The translations under genes and the position numbers were made by a program. The notes beneath the pieces were generated by a model. The model worked only from the letters and a program-made list of their open reading frames with translations. It searched no databases and was not told the origin of the DNA. This document shows, in pieces, positions 1 to 7,480 of a DNA stretch of 42,490 bases. Location of the stretch: NCBI RefSeq assembly GCF_009856825.1, contig NZ_WVTD01000022.1:1-42490 (forward strand). Direction: 5' to 3'. Within the stretch, counting starts at the first letter, position 1. Every line of letters begins with the position of its first letter. Origin of the DNA: Novosphingobium silvae. GTDB lineage: Bacteria > Pseudomonadota > Alphaproteobacteria > Sphingomonadales > Sphingomonadaceae.

Positions 1-599
1 GCCCAATCGGTGTCGTTGGCGCCGACGGCGCACAAGACAACGTCGTTCTCCGCCTCGACCTTGCTCCACCACGCGGGCGTCCGCGTGCCGACCCCAGCGC
101 CCAGAACCGCGACGGATCGCCCTTCGCAACGGAGAGCGCGGGCAAGCCGCTCGCTCAACCCGCGGGCATCGGTCCGCTCGCTGAGCGTGGACAGCACGAT
201 GATCTTGGGCGGTGCGTAGCGCGCTGGCGCGCTTGCATGCTGCGCACGGCGAATAAGCAATCGGGCGATCTCGGTCATGACCTCGGGCCGGCGCCGGGCA
301 GTTTCGAAGAAGGCAGGCGCGGGCAGGAGGGTGACTTCACTGTCGCGCAGCGCGACGACCGTCGCCGAACGGGGTGCGCCGGCGAGCACTGCGGCCTCAC
401 CGACAATCTCGCCGCTACGCACGAGACCAAGGAGGCTGCGGTTACCCGCAACCGTTTGGAACACCGCGAAGGTGCCGGCGACGACCAAATAGACCGCCTC
501 GGCGGGCGCTCCCGCTTCGTAGAGCGCCTGGCCGCCCGCTACGCATAGCCGGGCTCCGCCGCGTTTGTCGAACAGGTCGGCAAAAACGGCTTGCTCCAT
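1..599 (-). CDS. Partial cNMP-binding / patatin (NTE-type) protein
   Basis: The frame is open from ATG at 599 to the window edge, so the C-terminal half is missing. Residues about 15-120 look like a cyclic-nucleotide-binding (Crp-type) domain, with a GEIVGEAAVLAGAPRSATVV block typical of the phosphate-binding cassette. After residue 140 a Rossmann-like segment starts (PPKIIVLSTLSE, later EAENDVVLCAVGANDTDW), as in the linker of bacterial neuropathy-target-esterase proteins that end in a patatin phospholipase domain. The patatin domain would lie outside the window, so lipase activity is inferred. It starts 7 nt after the stop of the upstream DUF6969-like gene and is probably co-transcribed with it. 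The start codon is the first ATG after that stop. Confidence 0.75.
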   Translation of the reverse strand, partial: MEQAVFADLFDKRGGARLCVAGGQALYEAGAPAEAVYLVVAGTFAVFQTVAGNRSLLGLVRSGEIVGEAAVLAGAPRSATVVALRDSEVTLLPAPAFFETARRRPEVMTEIARLLIRRAQHASAPARYAPPKIIVLSTLSERTDARGLSERLARALRCEGRSVAVLGAGVGTRTPAWWSKVEAENDVVLCAVGANDTDW

Positions 600-606
600 G
601 AGGCGT

Positions 607-1275
607 TCAGCGGTCGAGTTCAGTGACGCGATGTTGGAGGTCGATATCGACGGATGACAGGATTTCAGCCGAGCGATCCTCGAAGAAATCGTCGGAAACC
701 GCGTCGAGCGCGAGATCGCGCGCGATGAGAATACGCTCGATTTCGGGGACAAATGTCGCGACGGCGGCGGTCAGCCAGCGGTTGACGAGGTCGTCGCCCT
801 CAGATGCTTCGCTCAGATCGAACATCTCGAGCCGCTCGAGGATTGCGCGAGCGTCGTACAGCCATTCGTCTGTCACCCATCGGTTGACGGTGAAAAGCTT
901 GGTCGGCAGCCCGTTGAGGTCGATCGACAGCGCGGCGATGTGCACCACGCCGGCGTCGGGCGCTTCGGGGTCGAGCGGTTTGGCGCGCGGCTGCAGGCCG
1001 TCGAACGTGTCCCGGTCCAGGAATAGGTGAAAATGGCCGTGCTCGCCTGCGTCGCGTTCTTCGGGGGGATGCGCGTGGTAGAACCAGCGCGCGCCGGTTT
1101 TGGCATCGACGGCGTCATCGGGGGGATAGTGGTCCCAGACCCGGTAATTGCTGTCGGGCACGACACGTAGCATCAGCGGGATGCCGCTTGCGGCCATCGC
1201 GACGGTCGCGGTGATCAGTTCGGCCGCTGCTTCGGCGCGGCGCTCGGTGCCGGTCAGTTTGGGATCGATGAGCAT
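607..1275 (-). CDS. DUF6969-like protein, His-rich motif
   Basis: A 222-aa soluble-looking protein with no signal peptide or membrane segment. The core YRVWDHYPPDD...WFYHAHPP...GEHGHFHLFL is rich in His and acidic residues and looks able to bind metal. I associate this pattern with the uncharacterised DUF6969 family, but only from memory. The ATG at 1275 has a GGA-type ribosome site about 6 nt upstream. It is the second gene after a Cys-repeat secreted protein, separated from it by a hairpin terminator, and it precedes the cNMP/patatin gene by 7 nt. The order suggests a three-gene unit with an abundant first product and two weakly expressed partners. Its biochemical role is unknown. Confidence 0.6.
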   Translation of the reverse strand: MLIDPKLTGTERRAEAAAELITATVAMAASGIPLMLRVVPDSNYRVWDHYPPDDAVDAKTGARWFYHAHPPEERDAGEHGHFHLFLDRDTFDGLQPRAKPLDPEAPDAGVVHIAALSIDLNGLPTKLFTVNRWVTDEWLYDARAILERLEMFDLSEASEGDDLVNRWLTAAVATFVPEIERILIARDLALDAVSDDFFEDRSAEILSSVDIDLQHRVTELDR

Positions 1276-1295
1276 GGCTCGTCCTGAACGAACGA

Positions 1296-1343
1296 GGAAA
1301 AGAAAGGCGGCCGGCCCGAGGAGGGGGAGGAAGGCCGGCCGCC
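1296..1343 (-). terminator. Hairpin terminator/attenuator between Cys-repeat gene and DUF6969 gene
   Basis: Perfect 11-bp arms, GGCGGCCGGCC at 1306-1316 and its complement at 1333-1343, enclose a 16-nt loop. Read on the minus strand the stem is followed by TTTCTTTTCC (1305-1296), so it has the form of an intrinsic terminator. It lies after the stop of the NPC-repeat gene (1354) and before the ATG of the next gene (1275). Partial read-through would give much more message for the first gene than for the two behind it. Confidence 0.75.
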
Positions 1344-1353
1344 GGTCGCGCGC

Positions 1354-1656
1354 TTAGCGGGGCTTGCGCGACTTCTTCTTCGCGGCGCAGGGGTTCGCCG
1401 CGCAGGGGTTGGCCTTGGCCGCGCACGGATTGGCGGCGCAGGGGTTGCTCTTCGCGGCGCACGGGTTCGCGGCGCACGGATTGGCCTTCGCGGCGCAGGG
1501 GTTCGCCTTGGCGGCGCAGGGATTGGCAGCGCAGGGGTTCGCAGCCCGCGCGGCGGGGCTACACGGATTGTAGGTTTGCGCGGCGACCGGCGCAGCGACG
1601 GCGAGGCCGCCGGCGACGGCGAGAAGGGCGAGAAGGTTGGGGGTCGACTTGGTCAT
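1354..1656 (-). CDS. Secreted Cys-repeat (NPCAA/NPCAAK) protein
   Basis: A 100-aa protein with a Sec signal peptide (residues 1 to about 26; hydrophobic LLALLAVAGGLAVAAPVAA, cleavage after AAQ). The mature part is almost only repeats: ten Asn-Pro-Cys motifs as NPCAA and NPCAAK/NPCAAKA units, ending in a basic KKKSRKPR tail. Ten evenly spaced Cys in an exported peptide suggest metal or thiol chemistry (buffering, chelation or a modified peptide); this is inference. The start is ATG 1656, with GGAG at 1668-1665 eight nt upstream; the GTG at 1665 lies within that ribosome site and is less likely. A promoter-like element shared with two other operons lies about 77 nt upstream, and a strong terminator follows. 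It belongs to no family I can name with confidence. Confidence 0.8.
   Translation of the reverse strand: MTKSTPNLLALLAVAGGLAVAAPVAAQTYNPCSPAARAANPCAANPCAAKANPCAAKANPCAANPCAAKSNPCAANPCAAKANPCAANPCAAKKKSRKPR
1382..1572 (-). repeat. Tandem coding repeat (NPCAA / NPCAAK units)
   Basis: Ten imperfect 15-21-bp units encode Asn-Pro-Cys-Ala-Ala with or without Lys-Ala/Ser. Unit length alternates, so copy number could change by slippage or recombination without losing frame. The repeat is coding, not a CRISPR array. Confidence 0.85.
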
Positions 1657-1725
1657 GATTGGCACTCCGTAGAAGGGGGGGTCAGAGAGCCGGAAGAGGG
1701 TTCGGTCTCCCGGTCCCGCTCCGAC

Positions 1726-1766
1726 GCTCGTTCAATGCCGGGAACAGCGGACGCGCGGAAATGCCG
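1726..1766 (-). promoter_or_regulatory. Shared regulatory element, copy 1 (upstream of NPC-repeat gene)
   Basis: On the minus strand GGCATTTCC (1765-1757) is followed 26 bp later, start to start, by GGCATT (1739-1734). The same two boxes with the same 26-bp phase occur at 3490-3534 and 9141-9185. The second box lies about 77 nt before the ATG at 1656. It could be an alternative-sigma promoter or a two-site operator. The rest of the 1657-2047 interval shows no credible gene. Confidence 0.65.
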
Positions 1767-2047
1767 ATGGGCTATCCGTTTCATGCCTGACGCGCCGATA
1801 GCCACAGGTCGGGGTGAGATGGATGCGCATACAAGGGAGCGCGCGTTTACGATTGACCCGGTCACGCGATTGTGGCGAACGGGTTGCTGGCTGGGAACTC
1901 CCCAGCATGGAGATTAGATGACCCTCTGACTGGATGCTCTCCCGCGATGGAGAGCCGTCTCGGCGCGATCATCCGGTGCTTTTGCCGGATGCTTTCTCGC
2001 GTCCACAGTCAATCTACTGCCGAGTGGCAGTACATGAAGGTCAATCC

Positions 2048-2512
2048 ATGCCAAATATTCAAATCTATGCGCTTGAGCGCGCGCATTTGCCCGCGCTTCG
2101 GCGCATCCTTGATCGTGTCGAGCTATTTCCCTCGGAGATGCTGCAAGACATGGCATCGCCGTTCCTCGAGCGGACGGCTCCGCATCACTGGCTGGTCGCT
2201 AAGATCGACGACGTGGTTGTTGGGTTTGCCTATGCAGAGCCGGAGCGCATGACCGAGGGTACCTTCAACCTTCTGGCGATCGCCACCGATCCCGACATGC
2301 GGGGAAGGGGTGTCCCAACCGTGCTCATATCGGCATTGGAGAACGAGTTGCGCGGACAGGGCGGGCGCATCTTGCTGGTCGAGACCTCGTCGATCGATCA
2401 ATATGCGGCGACGCGCCACTTCTATCACAATCGCGCCTTTGTCGAAGCGGCGTGCATCCGCGACTTCTACACTGACGGAGAACATAAGATCGTCTTCTGG
2501 AAGCGGCTCTAA
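2048..2512 (+). CDS. GNAT family N-acetyltransferase
   Basis: 154 aa, the usual length for a single GNAT domain. The acetyl-CoA binding signature is visible as LLAIATDPDMRGRGVPTVLI, with the R-G-x-G-V/T loop at about residues 84-94, and the C-terminal ETSSIDQYAATRHFYHNRAFVEAA matches the family's motif B (bulge-helix). The substrate cannot be told. ATG 2048 is chosen because GAAGG at 2036-2040 sits 7 nt upstream; the frame extends further upstream but has no ribosome site or homologous-looking sequence there. It stands alone between the divergent Cys-repeat unit and an unrelated hypothetical gene. Confidence 0.8.
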   Translation: MPNIQIYALERAHLPALRRILDRVELFPSEMLQDMASPFLERTAPHHWLVAKIDDVVVGFAYAEPERMTEGTFNLLAIATDPDMRGRGVPTVLISALENELRGQGGRILLVETSSIDQYAATRHFYHNRAFVEAACIRDFYTDGEHKIVFWKRL

Positions 2513-2651
2513 CCGGCGGCGGGGGCGGCTGGACATCGGCCGCCCCACTCACCGGCGATGTCGCCACTTGTGGAAGCGTGCGCTTTTATTGGCGGCGATT
2601 GTGCGTGCACTCGCGCCTGCTAGACCTCGTCCAACATCAAGGAGCGTGCGT

Positions 2652-3389
2652 GTGGCGTCAGCAAGGGACCTCGAGCTAGAGGACGATGAGCTCGCCTTTT
2701 ACTTCGCGAGTGAGGCGGGAATCGAAGCGAGCGATCTCGGTCAGTTCCTGCAGCGCGCAGCAGCTGTAGCACGTCAGGCCGGTGCAGAGCTGCGGGTGAC
2801 CGCGCTCGAGCCCGGCAGCCTGTCGGTTATCATGAAGGCGGTCCGCAGCTCCAAAGCGGGAAGAGCGGCGGTCAAAGAATTCAATAAGGCGCCGATCCAG
2901 GTGACGGCCGCGGGCGCAGCACTCGCTGGCACGGTGGCGACGGCGATCGCGTTCGCGATGTCGCCGGACGAGGCGGGCGTCACACCGCTTGGCAAGGCGG
3001 GCGCGACGGTGATCGAGCACCATCATGTCGAGCGGATCGAAGTGGTGACGACCCGCGAGACCATCATCATCATGGACCCCGTGCGCGCGCGCGGGCTGCG
3101 AGCGCTGGAGGAACAGATGCGACGCGAGACGCCCTTGCTGCCCGCTCCCGACGTCCGCGTGCTGACCGACCAAAGCCGGCGAGGTGTGTTGACAGGGAGT
3201 GTGCACGAAGTCGCGGGTGAGCTTCACTTCCGTCCCGATGGCTATCGCTACTTGGTGCCGATCGACATGGCCGGCAGCGATGCGGCCGCGAGCCTGCAAG
3301 CCGGGGCGCACGTTCGGGTGTCTGGAAAGCTCCATCTGCATCGCGGACAACCGCATGCGATCAGCATCGGCGACGCAACGCGAATCTAG
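2652..3389 (+). CDS. Hypothetical protein with central membrane segment
   Basis: 245 aa starting at GTG 2652, with GGAG at 2641-2644 seven nt before it. Residues 1-75 form a small acidic alpha/beta-like domain ending in LEPGSLSVIM. A probable membrane helix follows (AAGAALAGTVATAIAFAM, about residues 83-102), then a 140-residue C-terminal part with helices (RGLRALEEQMRRE) and a beta-rich end resembling an OB or SH3-like barrel (GSVHEVAGELHFRPDGYRYLVP...ISIGDATRI). I do not recognise a family. Reading can be prolonged upstream across the GNAT gene, but that part is only the shadow of the acetyltransferase. Confidence 0.6.
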   Translation: MASARDLELEDDELAFYFASEAGIEASDLGQFLQRAAAVARQAGAELRVTALEPGSLSVIMKAVRSSKAGRAAVKEFNKAPIQVTAAGAALAGTVATAIAFAMSPDEAGVTPLGKAGATVIEHHHVERIEVVTTRETIIIMDPVRARGLRALEEQMRRETPLLPAPDVRVLTDQSRRGVLTGSVHEVAGELHFRPDGYRYLVPIDMAGSDAAASLQAGAHVRVSGKLHLHRGQPHAISIGDATRI

Positions 3390-3489
3390 CGGGAAGGCGA
3401 GCGCTGCCCGTTTGTGTTCCGGAAGATAGATCGCACACAACGGCTCGCGACCTTTCAATCATCCGCGCGTGTATCGAAAGCATAGGCAA

Positions 3490-3534
3490 CCGGCATTTCC
3501 GCTTGCGCACCGGTCGGGGCATTTGAGCGTCACG
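3490..3534 (+). promoter_or_regulatory. Shared regulatory element, copy 2 (upstream of YHS operon)
   Basis: CCGGCATTTCC at 3490-3500, a 14-nt spacer, CGGGGCATT at 3515-3523, two nt, then AGCGTCACG at 3526-3534. Copy 3 at 9141-9185 has all three blocks at identical spacing. The GGCATT box ends 60 nt before the start codon at 3584. The conservation of sequence and phase between unrelated operons argues for a common regulator or sigma factor. Confidence 0.7.
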
Positions 3535-3583
3535 TCAGCGGATACCCCCGTCCGCTGCCGACAGACTTGAAAGGATGAACCCA

Positions 3584-4048
3584 ATGCGTACCCCCAAACT
3601 CTTCGCGTTTATCGCCACCGGCCTGATGGCCGCCGCCGCGCTCCCGAGCGTCGCCCATGCCAAGACCGACGCGGTCTACACCGGCACCTTCAGCAATGTC
3701 GCCCTCGATGGGTACGATTCGGTCGGTTATTTCACCCAAGGGCGCCCTGTCCTCGGCAACGCCCAGTTCAAGACCGTCTACAAGGGCGCCGAATTCCGCT
3801 TCGCGAGCGCTGCCAACCTCGCCAAGTTCAAGGCGAACCCGGCCGCCTACGCGCCGCAGTATGGCGGCTATTGCGCCTGGGCCGTGAGCCAGGGCTATAC
3901 TGCTTCGGGCGATCCGAAGGTGTGGAAGATCGTCGGCGGCAAGCTGTACGTCAACTACAACCGCGAGATCGGCAACAAGTGGGAGAAGAACATCCCCGGC
4001 TTCATCGCGTCGGCTAACAAGAACTGGCCGAAGATCCTCGCGAGCTAA
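3584..4048 (+). CDS. Exported YHS-domain protein
   Basis: 154 aa with a Sec signal peptide (LFAFIATGLMAAAALPSVAHA, mature from about residue 21). The body is a YHS domain: ALDGYDSVGYFTQGRPVLGN, then KTVYKGAEFRFASAANLAKF, PAAYAPQYGGYCAWAVS. A single Cys sits in the GGYCAWA motif. YHS proteins are often associated with metals, especially copper, but the reaction is unknown. ATG 3584 is preferred over ATG 3575 because GAAAGGA (3569-3575) is then 8 nt upstream. It is first in an operon with DoxX and YeeE/YedE and carries the shared regulatory element in front. Confidence 0.85.
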   Translation: MRTPKLFAFIATGLMAAAALPSVAHAKTDAVYTGTFSNVALDGYDSVGYFTQGRPVLGNAQFKTVYKGAEFRFASAANLAKFKANPAAYAPQYGGYCAWAVSQGYTASGDPKVWKIVGGKLYVNYNREIGNKWEKNIPGFIASANKNWPKILAS

Positions 4049-4083
4049 GCCTCGCCAATCGATCCCCTAAAGGAGCCTGAGCC

Positions 4084-4572
4084 ATGGCCATCCTTCGTAA
4101 AGCGCCGATCGCGCTCGTGCTGTTCATCGCTTTTGTGTTCGTGCAGTCGCTGTTCTTCAAGTTCACCGACTCGCCCGAGACGCAGTATATCTTCGGGACG
4201 CTCAATGATTGGGCGGGTGGGCTCGGGCTTCCGGGCATCTTCGCGCCTGACGGCGTTGCCTCGCAGTATGTCGTCGGCACCGCCGAGCTGGTCGCGAGCC
4301 TGCTCCTGCTCGCGAGCCTCGCACCGAAATTTCGCGGGATCCGTCCCGTCGGTGCGCTGCTGGCGCTCGGCGTGATCTCCGGCGCGATCTTCTTCCACCT
4401 ATTCACCCCGCTCGGTGTGTCGGTGCTCAATACTGACGGCACGCGGGATGGCGGGCTGCTGTTCGCGATGGCCTGCGGTGTCTGGGCTTCCGCCGCGATG
4501 TTGCTCTGGATCGATCGTGATCGCGTTCGTGCGCTGATCCCGGGGTCCGCGGCGCGCCGCGCCACCGCCTGA
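4084..4572 (+). CDS. DoxX-like membrane protein
   Basis: 162 aa with four hydrophobic segments (about residues 8-25, 57-78, 83-106, 120-140), the DoxX layout. The first helix is followed by FFKFTDSPETQYIF, as in DoxX proteins. These are small inner-membrane proteins of unclear redox or quinone-linked function, found in several stress and copper-related operons. AAAGGAG stands 7 nt before ATG 4084. It is 35 nt after the YHS gene and 12 nt before the YeeE gene, so the three are almost certainly one transcript. Confidence 0.8.
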   Translation: MAILRKAPIALVLFIAFVFVQSLFFKFTDSPETQYIFGTLNDWAGGLGLPGIFAPDGVASQYVVGTAELVASLLLLASLAPKFRGIRPVGALLALGVISGAIFFHLFTPLGVSVLNTDGTRDGGLLFAMACGVWASAAMLLWIDRDRVRALIPGSAARRATA

Positions 4573-4584
4573 TCAGCGGCATCT

Positions 4585-5541
4585 ATGTCGGCGCCGCTGA
4601 TGCTGCTCATCTCCGCGTTGTGCGGCGTCGCCTTTGGCTACGCCGCACAACGCGGAAGCCTTTGCGTTGTGAGCGGCATCGAGGCACTGCTTGAAGGCAA
4701 GTCGCCTCGCGTTTTTCTATCGTTCCTGCGTTGCAGCGTCTGGGTGATCGCGGTCACGCTGCCGCTTGCCTGGTTGATCAACGGAGAGCAGCTCGACGTC
4801 ATCGCCGCCCCTGGATTGATCACAGTCGCCGGCGGACTCCTGTTCGGCGTCGGCGCGGCAATCAACGGCGGCTGCTCGTTTGGCACCTTGATAAGGCTCG
4901 GAGGCGGCGATGCGAGTTTTATAGCGACGCTCGCTGGCCTGGCTTTCGGCTATCTCCTTCAGCGGCACGCACCGGCGTTTGACGTTTCGCTCGATGTGGT
5001 CGGCCCCAGCCCGCTCGAAACCCCGACACTTGTTGGCGCATTGGCATTGCTTTTGGCTGTCGCCTTCTGCGTTCGGGAACTCATGCTTGAACGACGACGA
5101 GGAAGCAGTTTGGGACGTTGGGCGCCCGAGCGTGCCGCGCTCGTCATGGGTGTTGCGGGCGGGGTTCTTTACGCACTTCATGGCTCATGGGCCTACACAA
5201 TTGCGATCGAGCGCGGCTTGGCCCACATGCGTGCCGGTGGCATACCCGACCTAGACCTTGCATTGATCTTCATTGCCTGCCTGATCGGCGCCGCGCTCGG
5301 TGCGCGCCGGCTCGATCGCTTCCGAATTCAGTTGAACGCCCGCGACGTACCCAAGCATCTGCTTGGCGGCACGATAATGGGGGTCGCCGCCGCGCTGATC
5401 CCCGGCGGTAATGATGTTCTAGTCCTACATTCGCTGCCCGCGCTTTCGCCGCATGCGCCGGTGGCCTATCTGACGCTCGTTGTCGGCGCCGCCGGTGCGT
5501 TGGCCCTTTCGTCGCGACTTAGGCGGCGCGCGGCGATGTAA
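4585..5541 (+). CDS. YeeE/YedE (TsuA-type) sulfur-compound permease
   Basis: 318 aa, about nine membrane segments. The motif GVGAAINGGCSFGTLIRLGG (about residues 91-110) is the conserved Gly-Cys signature of YeeE/YedE permeases, whose characterised members take up thiosulfate through paired Cys motifs. An N-terminal RGSLCVVSG supplies another conserved Cys. The likely job is import of thiosulfate or a related reduced sulfur species; the precise substrate is inferred. It closes the YHS-DoxX operon. A weak ribosome site and short spacing from the DoxX stop suggest coupling. Confidence 0.85.
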   Translation: MSAPLMLLISALCGVAFGYAAQRGSLCVVSGIEALLEGKSPRVFLSFLRCSVWVIAVTLPLAWLINGEQLDVIAAPGLITVAGGLLFGVGAAINGGCSFGTLIRLGGGDASFIATLAGLAFGYLLQRHAPAFDVSLDVVGPSPLETPTLVGALALLLAVAFCVRELMLERRRGSSLGRWAPERAALVMGVAGGVLYALHGSWAYTIAIERGLAHMRAGGIPDLDLALIFIACLIGAALGARRLDRFRIQLNARDVPKHLLGGTIMGVAAALIPGGNDVLVLHSLPALSPHAPVAYLTLVVGAAGALALSSRLRRRAAM

Positions 5542-6293
5542 TGGTGTGGGCATGCTCAACCGAAAGACTATGCGCGGTCGCCAGGCAGCGATGAGCCGAG
5601 ACCGGTGAGTCCGCCGGGTCGGTGGAGATAGCGGTTAGCCTTCCGCAACGAGTATTCCGGCAGCTACCTCGTGAAGGATGTCGAGCGGATCGAGGGGCGT
5701 TGTCCTGAGGGAGTTTCTCAAATAGCGCGAAGGCACGCCATCGGCTCAAGCTGCTTGTGTAAGAGTGCTCCCAGCAAATAAGCCTACCGACGATGCCCCA
5801 CGGGGCGTGGTGTGCTTCAAGCGTCGAGCCGTCACCCTGTGCCCGGAGCAACCGCTCGCCATCGGTTGGAACCAGCTTGCGATGGAGAAGCGGCGTCGCG
5901 CCTGCGCGCACTAAATATTGCGTGTTGAACAGGCTGTTTCCGAGACGTTCATGCGCGCCAAAGATACCAGCATGCCGCTCGCATCCATAAGCGCCTGGAC
6001 GGGCTCAAGCCGTGAATCGCTTCGCCGAAACGCTCGGGAGAGGAGAATGCGGTGTAGCGCCGTCGTCCCTTCAGCCTGCCACATTGCGGCTCCAGTTGCG
6101 ACATCGAACCGGAGCGGGTAGCCGTCGATGAAGCTTTCGCCATACGCGGCCAGCGCGATGCTGGACGCCGCAAGAGACTGGGCACGCGGGAGCAGGTCCC
6201 GCATCCCCGCATCGATCGATAATGACATCGGTGCGGCCTGAACGATCGCGACCCGCAGACCGGCTACCGCAATCCACGTAGTTCTCGGCTCAT
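5542..6293 (-). pseudogene. Nitrilase, frameshifted remnant
   Basis: Three frames together rebuild a nitrilase: RVAIVQAAPMSLS at the N-terminus (rc of about 6255-6215), GESFIDGYPL with the catalytic-Glu position, then in another frame ERLGNSLFNTQYLV, HRKLVPTDGERLL, QGDGSTLE and the active-site block GRLICWEH. Beyond the Cys region the similarity fades. The original start, ATG 6293, overlaps the plsC stop (TGATG). A 14-bp insertion at 6253-6266, bounded by direct CCGCA repeats, puts a stop after nine codons. Removing it restores GLRVAIVQ. At least one more frameshift lies near 5940-5990. Not expressed as a nitrilase. This explains the lack of any intact gene in this 750-bp stretch. Confidence 0.8.
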
Positions 6294-7090
6294 CACGTCA
6301 GATCCAGCGGCTCGCTCACGATCCTGCGACATAAGGTTGCCAGCGCCTTACGGTCGCGGACATCCGCCACCACTGGGGAATGTACCATCACGTGGCAGTC
6401 GATCGCCGCGCCACCGCTGACCTCGAGCAAATGTGGCCAGAACTCCTTGTCGCCATCCCAACTGAAACGGGCGAGTTCTCCAACTCGCCATGCTCGGCCA
6501 CGGGGCCGGTAAAGGATGGAGACTGGCTGGACGCGCCCCTCTCCCGCCGCCGCGAACAGCGTCGGACGAAAAGGCAGGACTTCGGCGCCGTTCCCGGTGG
6601 TGCCTTCGGGGAATAGGATGACCGGGCCACGCACCAGCGCCGCCGACACCGCCGCGACCTGCTGGACCACCGAGGATCGCTCACCGCGACGGACAAAGAC
6701 CGTACCGTTGAGCCGGGCCAGCAACCCAAGCAGCGGCCAGTTGCTAACTTCGGACTTCGCGATAAATGCCATTGGCCGCAGTGATCCCAATGCGAGGATA
6801 TCCGTCCAGCTGATGTGGTTGGCAACGATGAGAGCGTTGGGGTCGAGGTCACCCGTACGATAGACCCGGATACGCAGACCCCAAAGCAGCAAGCGCTGAA
6901 AAAGCATGCCCAGAAGCGACGGTCGGCCAGGCGCGGCACTCTCGCTGAGCAACCGCGGCGGAAGCAAAATGAACAATGCAGCGCCAAGGACAAGAAACAG
7001 GCGCGCGCGCCGCGCCATTCGTCGCCATCTAACTCCGTCAGAGACCGAAGACAGATTGCTGGGCGGGACAGGCACTACGGTCGAGCTCAA
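6293..7090 (-). CDS. 1-acyl-sn-glycerol-3-phosphate acyltransferase (PlsC/OlsA type)
   Basis: 265 aa with an N-terminal membrane helix (RLFLVLGAALFILLPPRLL). The acyltransferase motifs are clear: NHISWTD (H-x4-D, about residues 91-97), VFVRRGER in block II, and FPEGTTGNG in block III. It should transfer an acyl chain to lysophosphatidate or a lyso-ornithine lipid in the inner membrane. TTG 7090 is supported by a 4-nt TTGA overlap with the stop of a short upstream frame; ATG 7018 is an alternative giving 241 aa. Its stop overlaps the start of the dead nitrilase gene, so the two once formed an operon. Confidence 0.85.
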   Translation of the reverse strand: MSSTVVPVPPSNLSSVSDGVRWRRMARRARLFLVLGAALFILLPPRLLSESAAPGRPSLLGMLFQRLLLWGLRIRVYRTGDLDPNALIVANHISWTDILALGSLRPMAFIAKSEVSNWPLLGLLARLNGTVFVRRGERSSVVQQVAAVSAALVRGPVILFPEGTTGNGAEVLPFRPTLFAAAGEGRVQPVSILYRPRGRAWRVGELARFSWDGDKEFWPHLLEVSGGAAIDCHVMVHSPVVADVRDRKALATLCRRIVSEPLDLT

Positions 7091-7480
7091 TTAAGTGGTC
7101 CCCTTCCTCCCGCCATAAAGCTTAGCTGAGCATGGGTAAAGTCGGCCGCCAGAAACGCCGCCAGACCGTTGGCGCGTGCGCCGCCGCGCCGATAGATCGC
7201 GTTCACGAACACACTTAGGCCCCCGTGCTGCGGATGGTGAGCGCGTTGTCGGTCTACCAAGCGGGCTGGACGGCGGTGCGACGCTGATCATTGAAAAGGT
7301 CCTTACCAGTCTGGATGTTGTCACAAAATCATCGCTGTCTATAGTTCGGCTCCGCGGCCGTCCACCTATGCCATCATATGTATGGCGCAGCGTGCATGTT
7401 GTCGCGGCCAGCAATTTTATCCTAGCGCGCATCCTGAGTGCGCGTAACTTCGGTTTTCAGGTTCGCGCGAGATACGTCCC
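7087..7480 (-). other. Gap between plsC and lysR; short remnant frame
   Basis: A minus-strand frame ends at TGA 7089-7087, overlapping the plsC start, and is open back to about 7290. It ends HAQLSFMAGGRGPLN with GLSVFVNAIYRRGG upstream. It has no plausible ATG and I recognise no family; it is probably the 3' remnant of a gene once coupled to plsC. The remaining 190 bp to the lysR start should hold the divergent promoters, but I see no clear boxes. Confidence 0.35.

Noticed and set aside
1382..1572. Short regularly spaced DNA repeats resembling a CRISPR or minisatellite
   Set aside because: They encode the NPCAA/NPCAAK units of a secreted protein in one frame, have no unique spacers and no cas genes nearby.
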